DNA of 64,000 nucleotides from positions 2,088,001 to 2,152,000 of the forward strand of contig JAQFVV010000021.1 of NCBI GenBank assembly GCA_028023455.1, written 5' to 3'. Positions 12,065 through 27,942 of the stretch are shown in pieces (positions within the stretch are counted from its first letter, which is position 1; each line of letters begins with the position of its first letter). The position numbers and the translations under genes were made by a program. The DNA is from Epiperipatus broadwayi (taxonomy: Eukaryota; Onychophora; Udeonychophora; Euonychophora; Peripatidae). The notes beneath the pieces are model-generated. The model ran no database searches and was not told the DNA's origin. It saw nothing but the letters and a program-made list of their open reading frames with translations.

Positions 12065-12185
12065 TGATATTAGGCTAGGTTTATCAACACTAGATATATT
12101 CTGTTGTTGCCATTCTTTTATTCATAGAGGTTGCTTTGACAACAGATTGAAGATTTTTGGTGTTGATAAGTCTAGGCTAATATCA
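12065..12185. repeat. Inverted repeat, 26-bp arms
   Basis: Arms 12065-12090 and 12160-12185 share tgatattag...ttatcaacac with three mismatches. It lies immediately left of a RepB copy and may be part of a longer RepB-related element. Confidence 0.75.
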
Positions 12186-12198
12186 TGACATTTAACTA

Positions 12199-12431
12199 CT
12201 AAACATCACATGATCACCATTCTTTATGTTTACCCAAACTGTTTACACAGAGGCAAAACTCTCCATACAGTAGTACCACTCAGTGCAAAAACCCAAGGGA
12301 GAAACAAGTCTGGTAATATTGGATGAGTAGGCACTAGATAGTGATTATATGCACAAAGTTTCATGCATCCATTGATTAATCTGGGTTGCACTGAGTGGTG
12401 CTACTGTATGGAGAGTTTTGCCTCTGTGCAT
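12199..12431. mobile_element. RepB compact copy with terminal inverted repeats
   Basis: Left part starts with aacatcacatgatcacc. CAGAGGCAAAACTCTCC appears at 12248 onward and its complement ends at about 12426, giving arms of about 42 bp with few mismatches (gcaaaactctccatacagta in both). A half hammerhead (GAAACAAGUCUGG) remains in the middle. Both arms share GAGG where the family usually has the acag form. Confidence 0.75.
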
Positions 12432-12451
12432 CATAATATTTAATTAGAGAG

Positions 12452-12752
12452 TATTTGAACCCAGACTTTCAAGTTTTCTTTAAACAACCATTCCATCTTA
12501 TACAATCAGTACACATGACTACAGACATGTGAAAAAGATAAATAATCTCCAATTTACATATTTTGTACTGATACAGCACACATCAGTTGATCCAGATCAT
12601 CATCTACCACACACATATATAATCAGTGCTCAGTTTACATTAAGATAGCAAATTTTCAAACTTTAATAAGCAGGCTTCAATATTCTCCACTTTCCAACTC
12701 TTCAGCCATTATATCATTGATAATCTGATGATGGCATGTTCAAAGCTCTTGT
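12452..12752 (-). mobile_element. RepA copy, minus strand
   Basis: A single RepA unit from the tttgaacccagac end to the tail near 12752. The hammerhead region at 12547-12604 (minus) reads CUGAUGU with stem II GUGCUG-UAUC-AGUAC and has lost GAAA. Confidence 0.7.
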
Positions 12753-12765
12753 TGGAAATTTTTGT

Positions 12766-14750
12766 TGTCATATCAATGTTGTGCATAAGTCTAAAAGTAG
12801 GACTGCATAGAAATGCCTATAAATTAATAATTGAAAAACTTTCTTACTTGAGCATTCATAAGAAATTTGAATGGAAGAAATGATTGAACTGCACTTGAGC
12901 TCTAGAAGTGCTAAAACTGGACCAAACCACACAAGGATATAACAGATCTCCTTTTGTATCAGTAGTTCATCTGCCTGGCATTCTTAAAACCTAGATTTTA
13001 ACACCAAAAGGATGGAAAATTGTTTTTTTAGACTCAAATCAGTCTTAAGATATTTTTCCAAATAAATAGTTAACCCTAACGAATTCTGACATTTTTTGTT
13101 CCACCTGGTGAGAGTTTTTAAAAATGCTCATCCATTCTCTTCTGTATATTTTATGCTAAAACTCAATAAATTAGACTTGATTTTTTTTTTAATTTAATTT
13201 TTTATATTAACATGAATATGATATAGTAAAAATATATTGAAAGCAGTTGGGCAGTAATAAAGCTAAATATGAATTTAAAAACTACATTTTCTGTCCTTGT
13301 TTTTATTTTACCAGATATTACATTGGCTCAGAAAAGAAGAAAATTAATAACAATTAAATTATGAATAGTATTCTAAAAAGTTACTTTTGACATTTTTAAG
13401 TATTCAAAATCTGACTTGTAAATAAGAATAGAAGATATAAACAACACCAATGATGTTAGTATGAACATTCTTTCAGAAAATGATTGAATTCTTTTTTATT
13501 TTAAGTTTTGTTTTAAAATGTGAATGAATGAATAAATACCAATTTGTGATAAGTCTATTAAATTCTGCTTTAAAATTTGTTGTCAATATGGATATTTCTT
13601 TTAAGAACAATAGAATAAAAATGATTGATATTCGTCAGTGTTTAGAAGAAATTGACCTCTTCAGTTGTTTTTTCTAATTAATAATCTCAATAAAGTAATA
13701 CAGAAAAAACTCATTTTTAAAAAAAATTCCTACAGTAATATAAGTTGATAGTAGTAAAAACAGCAAAAAATTTTATACTAATGTAATTTAAGCTAACAGT
13801 AAATCAGCAACATAGAGTGACAGAATTACCATGCTTTTTTCTGAAAGAAGCACTCAATGATTCTCAATGAATGTAAGCATTAAATTAACCAAGCAAAATG
13901 GATATCTATTTAATTTTGGCGAGATTATAATACAGGAATAAAACTATGCCCAATTTCCTATTACTGACAAATTGGACATATTGACAAACAATGCTTTCTT
14001 ATTCAGTATTTTTATTAGGAGCCACTGGATTAACTTTTGCCCTATTGTTGACTACTACTTATTGTTGCATCTTTTTTCGTATGCTTCTATTTAACCTACT
14101 ATATATTTTGTGTGTTATATCTGGATCAACTCTTGCAATTCATATTTTACCAATTTCCTTAATTTTTCATCTAGTTGAAAATTTGCATATGTATGTATTC
14201 TCTATGATGATACATTTTTTTATAGTTTGTAAATGATTTTAGCAAAAATTTAATGAGAATGTAAAATTTTTAATTTTATATGTATCATTGTTGCTACTAG
14301 TATCCTTTATCCATGGCAATATTTTTTTCAGATTAAAAAAGGATAATTTCTGTCTGATGAGTAAAACAACATTGATACAAGAAAGTAGATTATTAATTAA
14401 AAAATTATATAACTGATTCTTTAGGAATTGCAGACTTGTGACTTACCATAATAACCTTTTCATACTCACACTCTTACTTGAGTAAGCTGAAGAAAAAAAC
14501 GTAATGCATTTTTATAAGTAACAGCATTTTGTAATTTTTTAAAAAATGTAGTTAGTAAGGCATATAATAAAAATGAAAATGGGATTATATTTTTAAATGT
14601 TTTTTATAGAATAAAATGAGCTTTCAAAATCAAATCAAAATTTAAAAATTAATATAAAATGTTATTAAATTTTTAATGCATAAAAAAAAAACAAAAGTAA
14701 AATCTTAAATATAAAATAGCAATCAGCATTATTAAAAATTTTATTTTATA
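12766..14750. other. AT-rich, no gene seen
   Basis: AT-rich DNA. The frame at 13991-14236 encodes a hydrophobic stretch, but nothing else about it suggests a gene. Confidence 0.5.
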
Positions 14751-14751
14751 T

Positions 14752-14875
14752 TTATAATCTTTATAATGGTCGTCGGCTTTTTTTGTGAAACACACCAAAC
14801 ACATAAAATCTTAATTTTTTGAATATGGTAAGATTGTCATAGTAAATTAGGATTATTATATTTATACTTTAATAT
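14752..14875 (+). repeat. Divergent 110-bp repeat, copy 1
   Basis: Shares the order tttataatg, a Cys/Ala-poor spacer, cttaattttttgaata and agtaaatta with copies at about 15150-15270, 15510-15590 and 15870-15980. The copies are separated by insertions. Confidence 0.5.
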
Positions 14876-14877
14876 TT

Positions 14878-14997
14878 CTTTTTTTTTTTTTTAATATGTC
14901 ATAGAATCGACCGGGAGGTGAACCCGCAACAACCGTCTGCAACCAACTGCTTGCTTGCAAGGTGGCTGTGCTGACCTCTCAGATAACAATGCTTGAC
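14878..14997 (-). mobile_element. Short tRNA-like SINE, copy 1
   Basis: On the minus strand it reads gtcaagcattg, an A-box-like segment (GAGAGGTCAGC), a central ttgcaagcaagcagttgg, a B-box-like GGGTTCACCTCCC, then a poly(A) tail (the T run at 14878). About 90 bp plus tail. No clear target-site duplication here. Confidence 0.75.
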
Positions 14998-15267
14998 CTC
15001 TTAATTTAAATATAACTTATAAATTCTATTTATATAAATGTATATTACTTCTATGTATATGTCCAACCGGACTGAAAGCAGTGTTAAGCTGTAATTTTAA
15101 ATTAATCTTTCCAGCATAGTGTACCACCACTATTCATTTTGTTTGATTATTATATTTACAATGTTTATAATGATTGTTAATTTTTTTGCAAACAACACTG
15201 AATGCTGAAAATGTTAATTTTTTTGAATACTGCAAGTTGATCGCAATAAATTATGATAATTGTATTT

Positions 15268-15475
15268 ACATTCATATCGGCCTTTTCAAACCAAATTGTG
15301 CAAACGCTTTTTGCGAGTGTTAAATAATAAATGAATACCCTCTGACCCATACAAGATATAGAATTTATTGCTGCATAAATTCTATATCTTGTATGGGTCA
15401 GAGGGTATTCATTTATTATTTAACACTCGCAAAAAACATTTGCACAATTTGGTTTGAAAAAGCCGATATGAATGT
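15268..15475. repeat. Inverted repeat, 100-bp arms
   Basis: Arms 15268-15367 and 15376-15475 flank an 8-base spacer and differ at about three positions. The size and near-identity suggest a recent foldback or MITE-like insertion into the 110-bp repeat field. No transposase and no certain target duplication. Confidence 0.9.
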
Positions 15476-15688
15476 GATTACAATTGTATACAGACACTAT
15501 AAAAAATAAATGCTGATTGATAATTGTATTTATAATTTTTGTTGAATTATTTGTGAAATACATTGAACACTGAAAATGTTAATTGTTGTATATATATATG
15601 ATCACTAGATGGAGCTTTACCATTAGCTCCTAACACGCTTTTATTTACATAAATACAGAGAGAGATAAAATTCAATATCTCTTTCATT

Positions 15689-15752
15689 GTCTCCACTTCC
15701 AGACTAGCTGTTTTCGAGCTGCTTGACTCATGTCAGTGAAGGGTAGGGAGAC
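15689..15752 (-). ncRNA. Hammerhead-like motif, separate family (RepD)
   Basis: Minus strand: outer stem GUCUCC with GGAGAC (6 bp), internal loops, inner stem UUCA with UGGA, a core reading CUGACAUGAG, then CUC, GAAAAC and the triplet GUC. Compared with CUGANGA there are two extra bases (CA) and GAAA is one A longer. The overall architecture equals that of the RepB and RepC ribozymes, so this is a diverged relative; activity is doubtful. Confidence 0.5.
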
Positions 15753-15779
15753 TAGAAACTAGATCTAAATACTAACTCT

Positions 15780-15826
15780 CTCTCACTCTCTCTCTCTCTC
15801 TCTCTATCTATCTATTTATCTATCTA

Positions 15827-15872
<46 letters not shown>
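15780..15872. repeat. (CT)n, (CTAT)n, (AT)n microsatellite
   Basis: Three adjoining simple repeats that grade into each other. Confidence 0.95.
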
Positions 15873-15876
<4 letters not shown>

Positions 15877-15979
15877 CTTTACAATCATTGTTGAATTTTT
15901 TAAAAATATCCTGAGCACAGAAAATCTTAATTCTTTTGAATACTGTAAAATTGTGATAGTAAATTATGATTAAACTAGT

Positions 15980-18600
15980 AATAGCATTTTAATGAGTTTT
16001 ATATAAAATATAAAATATTTATTATTTTATAACAAATTGATTTATAAACATAGGGTTCAGTGACGTTTTTGAATATAATTAAACTAACATTAAAAACAAA
16101 GAAATAAAAAGCAAAAAAAAAAAAAATTGCTTTAAGATCTTTCAAAATTGAAATCGCACATAATTATCATTTTTTTAAAAAAATAATTAATATTTTTGAA
16201 GAATTTATTAATATAAAAAAACGTTAAAAAGACAGATTATTGAATATTACATTTCAGAATTGGCAGTAAGTGAAAAGAGTTTAGGAAATGGGATTAATAA
16301 AACTTTTTAAGTAATCTATTTTTATGTGTTGAAACTTGAATTAAAATTAGTTGCCATTGAATACTATTAATAAAGAAAATCAGTTTGTTGATAAACATTT
16401 TCTAAATTTTCAAATGATTGACAGACAAGGAAATGTCATTTTGATTATTAAAAACAATATGCAATGTAGTTGCAAGTTCAGTTATATTTTGTTCCAAGGA
16501 CCCTTATGTGCTTTGTAAATCATATATAGTAGTTCATATTTTGTTCATAAACTTCAATTACAATAAAATATGTACAGTTTATTGTATTGAAATTTTACAG
16601 TCATTTTCTACATGCTTACATATATAACACAGATGTGTTTTATATGTTTAGTATGCATATATAAATTAAGATTATAGTATGAACATTTTTTTTTTAAAAT
16701 AATAATAATATAGTTATATACATTTTATTGGGTGTGTGTTCACTCATTCATTCACTGGAAAAATAAGACTAAGTAAAAAATTAAATGCTTTTATTTAAAT
16801 TAGAATATGTCCATTTCCTGCATAAAATTTTAAAAATCAAGGTTTAATATATTTATATCCAATAGAATTTATTCAAATACAACTTACAATGCAATGTGAC
16901 AAAATATTTTAGGCAAGTTTTCTATTTTTTTTATGAAGACAGCTGGTGGTTCAAATTTCAAATAAGTTGATATTAAATTTCAAACACTCTGAAATCAGCT
17001 GTCTCTTTTTTTAAAAGTGAAATAAAAACAATATTTCTCTTCATATATATTACTTATAATACTTCATTCATATATTTCTCTTCATTATAAAAGTTTCCTT
17101 TTTAAAGAAAGTATACATTTTTTTTACTTTTTATTGTAAAATATAATATTTTTACAATGCTTTCCAAATAAACAAAACCACATTATATATGATATTTAAT
17201 ATTCATGATTTTACTTCCAATATTAAATTGACATTTAGAATAATTGCTAGAAATATCTGAATGCTAAAAACTTAAAATGTAATATACTTCTAATTCTCTT
17301 TTTACATGAATTTTTTTTAGCATGATTTTGAAATAACATGAGTTTAAAAAAATATTTATCTTTCTCCACAAGTTGTTTTAAAATAGCATGATTAATAAAA
17401 AAAAAAATAGTACATTGGGATTAATGAATTAAATGCAGAAATGAACGTTATTATCTGGAAGGCTTAAGAAAATCATCTTACATTTTTTTATTCTTAAATA
17501 ATTTCATGTAAGTAACATAAAATAATTTATTTTCCATTTTAGAAGTTTGTAAATGTTTTTAATTCAGTATTTATTTACAGATTTGTTTCTGAAGTCGAGT
17601 TCATCATGATTACGTCACAAAACTAAAAAAAAAAAATGTCTGTTATTATCATCTAATTTTAAAAAAGATAAGTTTCATATCTTTATTTCTCATTATTTTA
17701 AAAACAAAAATTCCTTTTTTGGTAAGATTCCTGCAAATGAGGAAATTTATTTCTATGCTTTGTAACATTTTAGAAGTTTTGCTTTGAAAAGGAACTAACG
17801 TTTTTTGGTATTGGTGCTTTGTTTGCACTTTGACCTTTGGTTTAAAAAAAATTCCTTGATGGTGTTGATGTTAAAAAAAATGTTGAATTTAATTGATTAA
17901 TTTGCTTAAATTTATATTTAATAATTTTACTAAAATTAATAAATGATAAGTTATACATTGCTAATTTAGTAATAGCAATGATATACCTATCCTGTACAAA
18001 TGTCTGCCATTATTGTCAGAAAGGAACAGCAAATAAAATCTTGGTTACTTTTCTGTTTTATGGGCAAGCAAGATGTCACTTATTTTGATAAAGTTTCAGT
18101 TCCGGTGGCCTATAATATCTCTTTTTGAATGTGTTAGTTACTAAATTTAAAAAAAAAGTTAAATAAAATAAAAGTAATAAATTCTGATAAATTATATTAA
18201 TAATCTTTATTTCAATTTTTATTTTTTACATATAACATGGAAGTGACAATACACTTTGAACTTTAAAGTTTTTGATGGGTTGTGTACAGAAACCAATGAG
18301 TGTTTTATTATGTTATCACTTTCAATTTTTTTTTTTTTTCAAATGAAATTTATTGTTTATAACTCATTTTATTACTTATGTTCAATGCATGTGAAGTAAA
18401 ATTTGATAGCACACAAAAAATATAACATTCTAACAAAATTCTTTATAGGATTTATTTAATTATTTTCATTGATTTTTTAGGTCTAGAACCAATCTCCTTA
18501 TTTTCCTTATACACAATGTATTTTTTTACACAAATTTCTTTTACATATGATTTTTGGGAACCAATCTATTGTGTAAAATAAGAATTAAGTATATATATAT
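15980..18600. other. AT-rich, no gene seen
   Basis: A/T homopolymer-rich DNA. The only structure noticed is a 9-bp inverted pair AGACAGCTG/CAGCTGTCT near 16938-17009. Confidence 0.5.
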
Positions 18601-18602
18601 AT

Positions 18603-18629
18603 TGTAACGGAATATAATATTCCGTTACA
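18603..18629. repeat. 27-bp palindrome TGTAACGGAATAT/ATATTCCGTTACA
   Basis: Two perfect 13-bp arms around a single base. TGTAAC...GTTACA ends are typical of some LTRs, but no retrotransposon is visible next to it, so the meaning is unknown. Confidence 0.7.
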
Positions 18630-18639
18630 TTATTTTCAA

Positions 18640-20700
18640 ATGAAAATAAAAAGATCGTAAATAAAAATTGATTTATTAAAAAGAAAAAAACTTAAAAACT
18701 GAAAATTAAAAGTTGTTTAATATATATATTGTAGCGCAGATGGAAAACTTAAACTATTTTAAGAAAAAGTATTTGAAAGTTTTTTTTTTTTTGTAAGAAA
18801 AAAGTAAAAATATAAAGATTGATATTTTAAAAATAGAAATAATGTTGATTTCTATAACCTTAGAAAATAGAAATGATTGTTTTATTAATTAAATGATTGT
18901 TCGAAAGCAAACTGGCCCTTGAGGCATTTAAAATAAATTAAATGGTCAGATAAGAGAATAAAAAGAAATAAAATGACCAATGCAAACACCAGAAATGTCA
19001 GCATAGACCGTAATTGAAACACCAGAGGATTAATTACATCTTGCTGGTTGAATCCAAAGATTGGATGATAAGAGACTAAGAAAAATATAAAAGCCAAATG
19101 ATTATTATAATTCTGATCTGAGAGCTGACTTTGAATGTACCCATGAACGGTAGCTGTATTGCAGACTTCACACGATGTAAGAGTCTGCAATAGATTTAAT
19201 TTCTGGACAACCAGCTGAGACCTCCCTATGACAGTTAGGGATCAAAAAGGAATGGCAAGTAGTGGCTTCGTTTTTAAAAAGGAAGAACAAACAATCTACA
19301 TAAGTGATCACGAAGATGGACCTCAAAATCTGCAGAATCCGTAAAGTATAAACTTTTACCAATTGAACTTTCTTTTAAATAATGACCATATAACGTCAAT
19401 AATTAATCAATCCAAAAAAAAAGTAATATAAATGAATGTACTCTTATCTGACCAAGAATAGAACTCTAAATCAATTATAAATATTTGTTTTTATATATGT
19501 TTGCTATTTCAATCATTTCCATTTTTTTAAAATTTAATTATTTATGTTTGTATTTAACTAGGTTATTTATTTCTATCTGTTAAATAAAATGTATTAAATT
19601 TAAAGTTGGGTGTAGATAGCTGCATGGATAAAGATTAATAACTATGTTTAAATTCATTTATGTTTAATTTAAGGGATTTTAATTTCAGGCTATTTGTTTT
19701 GTGGTTAGGGAAATGCTTGTGGAGGGATATATGGGTGTTTATATTAATGTAATGTGAAGTGTGTTTAGCATACAGGGCAATGGGCCCAATTGAATGCATG
19801 ACCCCAAGGAGGTGGTCATATTGTTGAAATGGTCGCAGATGTATTTCCTGCACCATTGACCCCTTCTAGCTCTAGGGACAGGGATTTATAAGATGGCAGG
19901 AAGACCACTCTCCCCCATATGTAGCACTCTTTAAAAAAATTATATACATGATTCCTTAGTCCGGCAGATGCACTTTCCTGTTCTGGACATGGATCATTTC
20001 CTTCAAATAATATCACGCTGTCAGATGCACATTCCTGTCAGCGTGGTTTTATGCTAGCATCTTCATATTACATTGGTTGCAAATATATATCTGGAAGCTG
20101 ACATTGGGTTGGCTACGAACTTTTAGTCTGAGATTGAATGAATGGTTTGATAAGCTTTTAAGTGGAAAAAAAATCTATGTAGACTATCTATGCTCGACCT
20201 GCTAAGGTAAAATATAATTTAAATATCCATCTGTGCGGTCTATTTAAATAGTAATTTGAATTTAAATTTAAAAAAAATATTAATGTTAAAATCAAAAAGT
20301 AAATCTATTCCTCAATTTTAAATGTGCGTTAATAAAAATCTATTTGTGTGTTAATTACTGGCAGTGGCTTTTTTTATTTTATTGTTCTAAATATTTAATA
20401 TATATTTTGAGAATAGAAATCTATTAAAACTTATAAAAATGTTTAAATCTCTGCTACTCTATGAGCTAGTGACATTGGGAAAACGGTCAGAATAAAATAT
20501 ATATAATATATATATATATTTTGAATCTTAGCTTACGTATCTCCCTACATATAAATTTTTCTAGGTTCTAATGCCTAGATGGTGCCCTCGTACAGCAGAT
20601 ACATTTAAGGCTACTTTGCAGTGACCGTTAAAACATATATATATATATATAATATTGGTAATAAATGCTTTTATTTACTGTCAAATAAAAAACCTTAAAC
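18640..20700. other. No gene; slightly GC-richer patches
   Basis: AT-rich with slightly GC-richer segments at about 18900-19350 and 19620-20130. Open frames there (18885-19190 and 19635-20016, minus) show no recognisable domain. A perfect 11-bp hairpin, TATTGCAGACT with AGTCTGCAATA, lies at 19157-19192. Confidence 0.5.
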
Positions 20701-20729
20701 AGAATTCTTTCTTCAAGCTCAATTAGGGG

Positions 20730-20867
20730 TTTTATATTTAACTTGAAATAAAAGTGTGTGGAGGGATGTGCAGAAATCAATTACCTCAATCCTTATTTTT
20801 GATAACCATGAATTGAATTATTTAATTTCTGAACTCACTTTACTTTTATTTCAAGTCAAATATAAAA
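20730..20867. repeat. Inverted repeat, 26-bp arms
   Basis: Arms 20730-20755 and 20842-20867 (tttatatttaacttgaaat and its complement) differ at one position. Short foldback or MITE remnant. Confidence 0.8.
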
Positions 20868-20869
20868 AT

Positions 20870-22928
20870 GTCAATTGTAGTTGAAAAAAGTTATTTTTAG
20901 ATTAATTTTTAGTTGAAATATTATATATATTATTTAAGTAAAATAAATAGAAAAATACTTTTTCATTAACTTTTATCTCTTATAGAAATGCATTAATAAT
21001 TATATAATCCATCTAATTGTTTTGAGGTTTTAAAGTGAGTATTAACTTTAAGGATATTTTTAAATTTTGTAAAAATTTTAGTATTATTCTTAGAAAATAT
21101 TTAATTACATAAAATATTGCACATCAAATTCAGGAAGAATAATAAAAGAATAAAAAAATATGTTTTTCAACATAAACTGAAGAAGCAATATTAATAAACA
21201 TGATCAGATATAATATTTCAAAATGGAAAAATGGCTGCTGGATGATTGTAAATGTATTTACAAATTTTAATTTCTTTTTTAATGTGTTCATATATGGTGC
21301 TTGGAAATGAAAATAAATGTCAGCTTCCATGTCATAATATGTATTAAATTTATTAATTTTTCTATGTTTATTATATTTCTTTACATTATTGTCTGTTTGT
21401 TTACCTTTTTTTGCATAACATGCAAGTGAAGTCATGCATGTTAATATAGTGTCATTTGTACCTTTACTGTAAATCTATTTTAATTGAATGTATACATGAG
21501 AATTCTCTTGGTTGATTTTTGAAACTAAATCTGACGATTAATTATACTTTACAAAACACCAATTTAAATTAAAATCTTCATTTTTAAACATTTGAATCAT
21601 TATATATTAATATAAATGTACTACTTATACATAAATATTCAGCATTAATATATAGTCATGTAAATTTTTTTAGTTATGACATTAATACACACTTTAGTTT
21701 AATTTTAAAGATTAAACATATTATATAATCTCAACCATATGTAAGCATAATGTATGTGAATTATAATCTAAACAAAGGATATTTTTGCAGACAAATAATA
21801 AAAGATATTAGAAAGTAAAATCATTCCCATGATGCATTAGAAATTTTATTTAGATCATAATATAAATACCTTTATAGTAGGCATTATACACGTACTGTAA
21901 AAGTAAAATATTTGCAAATATTGTTTTAGTTGGTATATATTTATTATTGATATATGCATATAATTTAAACTTCTCCACTTACTAATATATATATATATAT
22001 TAAGATGATTAATAAATACAACACTAAGCCTTTAATAAGATTATCATCATCACAAATTTAGTTTTGCGACTAATTCTGAAGAAGCAACAATACAATATTT
22101 TATCTTTAATGATCTTCTAGCTTCTCAACTGTATGAATATAATATTTTTAATAGTCCACTGATGAGCAATTTTTCTCACCAACAACTTCTCATAAAGAAA
22201 CAATGAGATGGATATTAGTTATCAAGCACCCCAATTGTCTGGTAGTAAAAATTTAAATGTTTTTCAATTCTTGTGTTATCCCTTAGCTAAGAATTTCTAA
22301 ATACTCATTTATTCGTCAATATTAACTGATTATCTATGCTATATATTTTATAATAATCTCTCATTTAATAAATAATTAGTATTAATCACTAAAGTTTTTA
22401 CCTAAAGGGGATAATGTCAAAGCTGTGAAAGCAAAATTTTTGATAATTATATGAGTGAGTGTATGTATTCATTGAATATATATTATAACCGTAAGAAAAC
22501 TACGAATGAGCAAATTGTAACCTAAAAGAAATAAACCAAAAGTAAGGATGTTAGCTAAGCTCAATGCCATTGCCACAATTGGAAGAGATGCAGGGGTAAG
22601 AAATATCATTAAAATATAAAGCAATATTATAAATAATTTAAGAGGAGGAGAACTCTTGACTCACTCTATAACAAATTCAAAACTCTTGATATTTCAAGTG
22701 TATGCCATTGAGGCTACATTTAAAATCCTTTTATAAACATGTACTACTTCTATCATCTTTCTTATCCATCTCTTAAGTATATCATTGTTATGATCAGATG
22801 AAACATTGTATTTAATCTTATAAAATTTGAAAATGTTCTCGTAATAAATCTCTCTTGAGATCTATTCAACAGTGAATGAAATAATAGCAAATAAGTGAAA
22901 CATACACTTACCCCTAGGTTAATGTCGT
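20870..22928. other. AT-rich, no gene seen
   Basis: AT-rich DNA. The minus frame at 21130-21435 has no recognisable motif. Confidence 0.5.
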
Positions 22929-22965
22929 CTTCTTCTTCTTCTCATCATCATCATCATCATCATCA

Positions 22966-23000
<35 letters not shown>

Positions 23001-23022
23001 GTTGTTGTTGTTGTTGTTGTTG
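22929..23022. repeat. Compound trinucleotide repeat
   Basis: (TTC)n, (ATC)n, (ATT)n and (GTT)n follow one another without a break, each differing by one base from its neighbour. Confidence 0.95.
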
Positions 23023-24279
23023 TAATAATAATATTATTAATTTAAAATAAAAACACAACTTGGATCTCTTAATTTACAATATGATAAATAATAATCTAAG
23101 ATAATATTCTGATATTATGGATAGGTAAGGGCTTTTATAGCCATTCCAAATATCATAGAATAAATCTACTTAAATATCGTCTAAATTTGACCTAAATCCT
23201 GTCATAATCTAAATTCATTATGGAGTGACAAAATAATTTATTATTTATGGAAAATATTTTAAAAATAAATAAACACGCTGATTTTTTTAATAAGCAAGCC
23301 GAATTGGCTGAAGTGATCTCCAATAATAATATGCAATTAAAATATTTATTAAGCAAAATACATCTTTCTTAAATGTACTTCTAATACTTAAATATAATTC
23401 AGTGAAGTGACTCTTATATTAATTTTAATGTTCATGTACTCTTACCACAAATTCTTAAGATAATTTATATTTTTCTCATTATTTAGATTGCTGGATAGTG
23501 AGGGGATGATGTGAGAAAATGAATATAAGAAGTTTCTTAATAATAAAAACAAATATTTGTTTCACAGAATAACAAGTCACAAATATAACATATTCTTTAA
23601 GTCCACAAAGCCAAAGATTTTCAAAAACATTATTTCAAAAATATATCTGAAGATTAAAATTACAAATGGATTTTTGAAAAATAATAAATTTAATCAAGAA
23701 AAAATGATCTCGTAGCTCAAAATTAAACTTTCTATTACTTTAAATTCTCAAAGGTTCTTACATATTAATGCATTCACACAGTGATAGTGTCCTTTTCATG
23801 AATAGTATCCCTTTTATAAATATTTAACATTACTTAAAATACAAGCTTACCAATGCTAAAAGAGTGATAAAAGAGATGTATATTATCTATTCATGTCTAA
23901 GATATAATTTGAACTTTTGTGGCTAATTATTTATCATATTTATGTTGTAACTCAGCAAAGCTTAAATACAGGACCTACACATCAGTAATATATAGTTCAC
24001 TTCTAAATAAACTAAGAATGCTACAAGAGGTAAGGATGACATTCCTCAATACCTTAATACTTAAATGCCAGAATAAAGCCATAGTACATATTACACATGC
24101 TTTACAAAATGCATTATTAACAGCAAGCTGGATTTATATTGAGACAACTTAGAAAAGGCAAAGCAAATGTTTGGTAGCTTTTATATCCGCCAGTCTGACT
24201 GTGCAAATGTTATATCCGCAAGTAAGACTGTGCAGTCAGCAAATAACTATGTTCGATTCTCATGGTGTTCTTTTGAAAC
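23023..24279. other. AT-rich, no gene seen
   Basis: No supported gene. A short direct duplication of ttatatccgcnagt...gactgtgca occurs near 24180-24236. Confidence 0.5.
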
Positions 24280-24560
24280 TAATGCTCTGCTGCATATGCT
24301 CTACTCTGCAACTAATGCTCTACTCTGCAACGAATGCTCTGCTCTGCAACTAATGCCCTGGTGTGTATGCTCTCCAATGAATGGTCTGCAATGAATGCTC
24401 TGAATATACCCTGTATTCTCTGCAATGGATGCTCTCCAAACGAATGGTCTGCAACAAATGCTCTGCCACAGATGCTCTCCAATGAATGGTCTGCACCAAC
24501 TGCTCTCCAATGAATGGTCAGCAAGTGGATGCTCTCCAAATGAATGGTCTGCAACTTGCT
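24280..24560. repeat. Minisatellite, about 16-bp unit
   Basis: Degenerate repeats of GCTCTCCAATGAATG and GTCTGCAACNAAT alternate for about 280 bp. The tract is less AT-rich than its surroundings and yields spurious open frames on both strands. Confidence 0.85.
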
Positions 24561-24569
24561 ACTGCGTGA

Positions 24570-27942
<3,373 letters not shown>

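Noticed and set aside
13991-14236. Possible small membrane protein
   Set aside because: Hydrophobic residues follow from T-rich DNA; no start context, homology or neighbouring exon.
18885-19362. Possible coding exon on the minus strand
   Set aside because: No recognisable domain; hydrophobicity again follows T-rich composition, and no convincing splice sites were seen.
22929-23022. CRISPR-like or coding repeat
   Set aside because: It is a plain run of trinucleotides in a eukaryotic AT-rich context.
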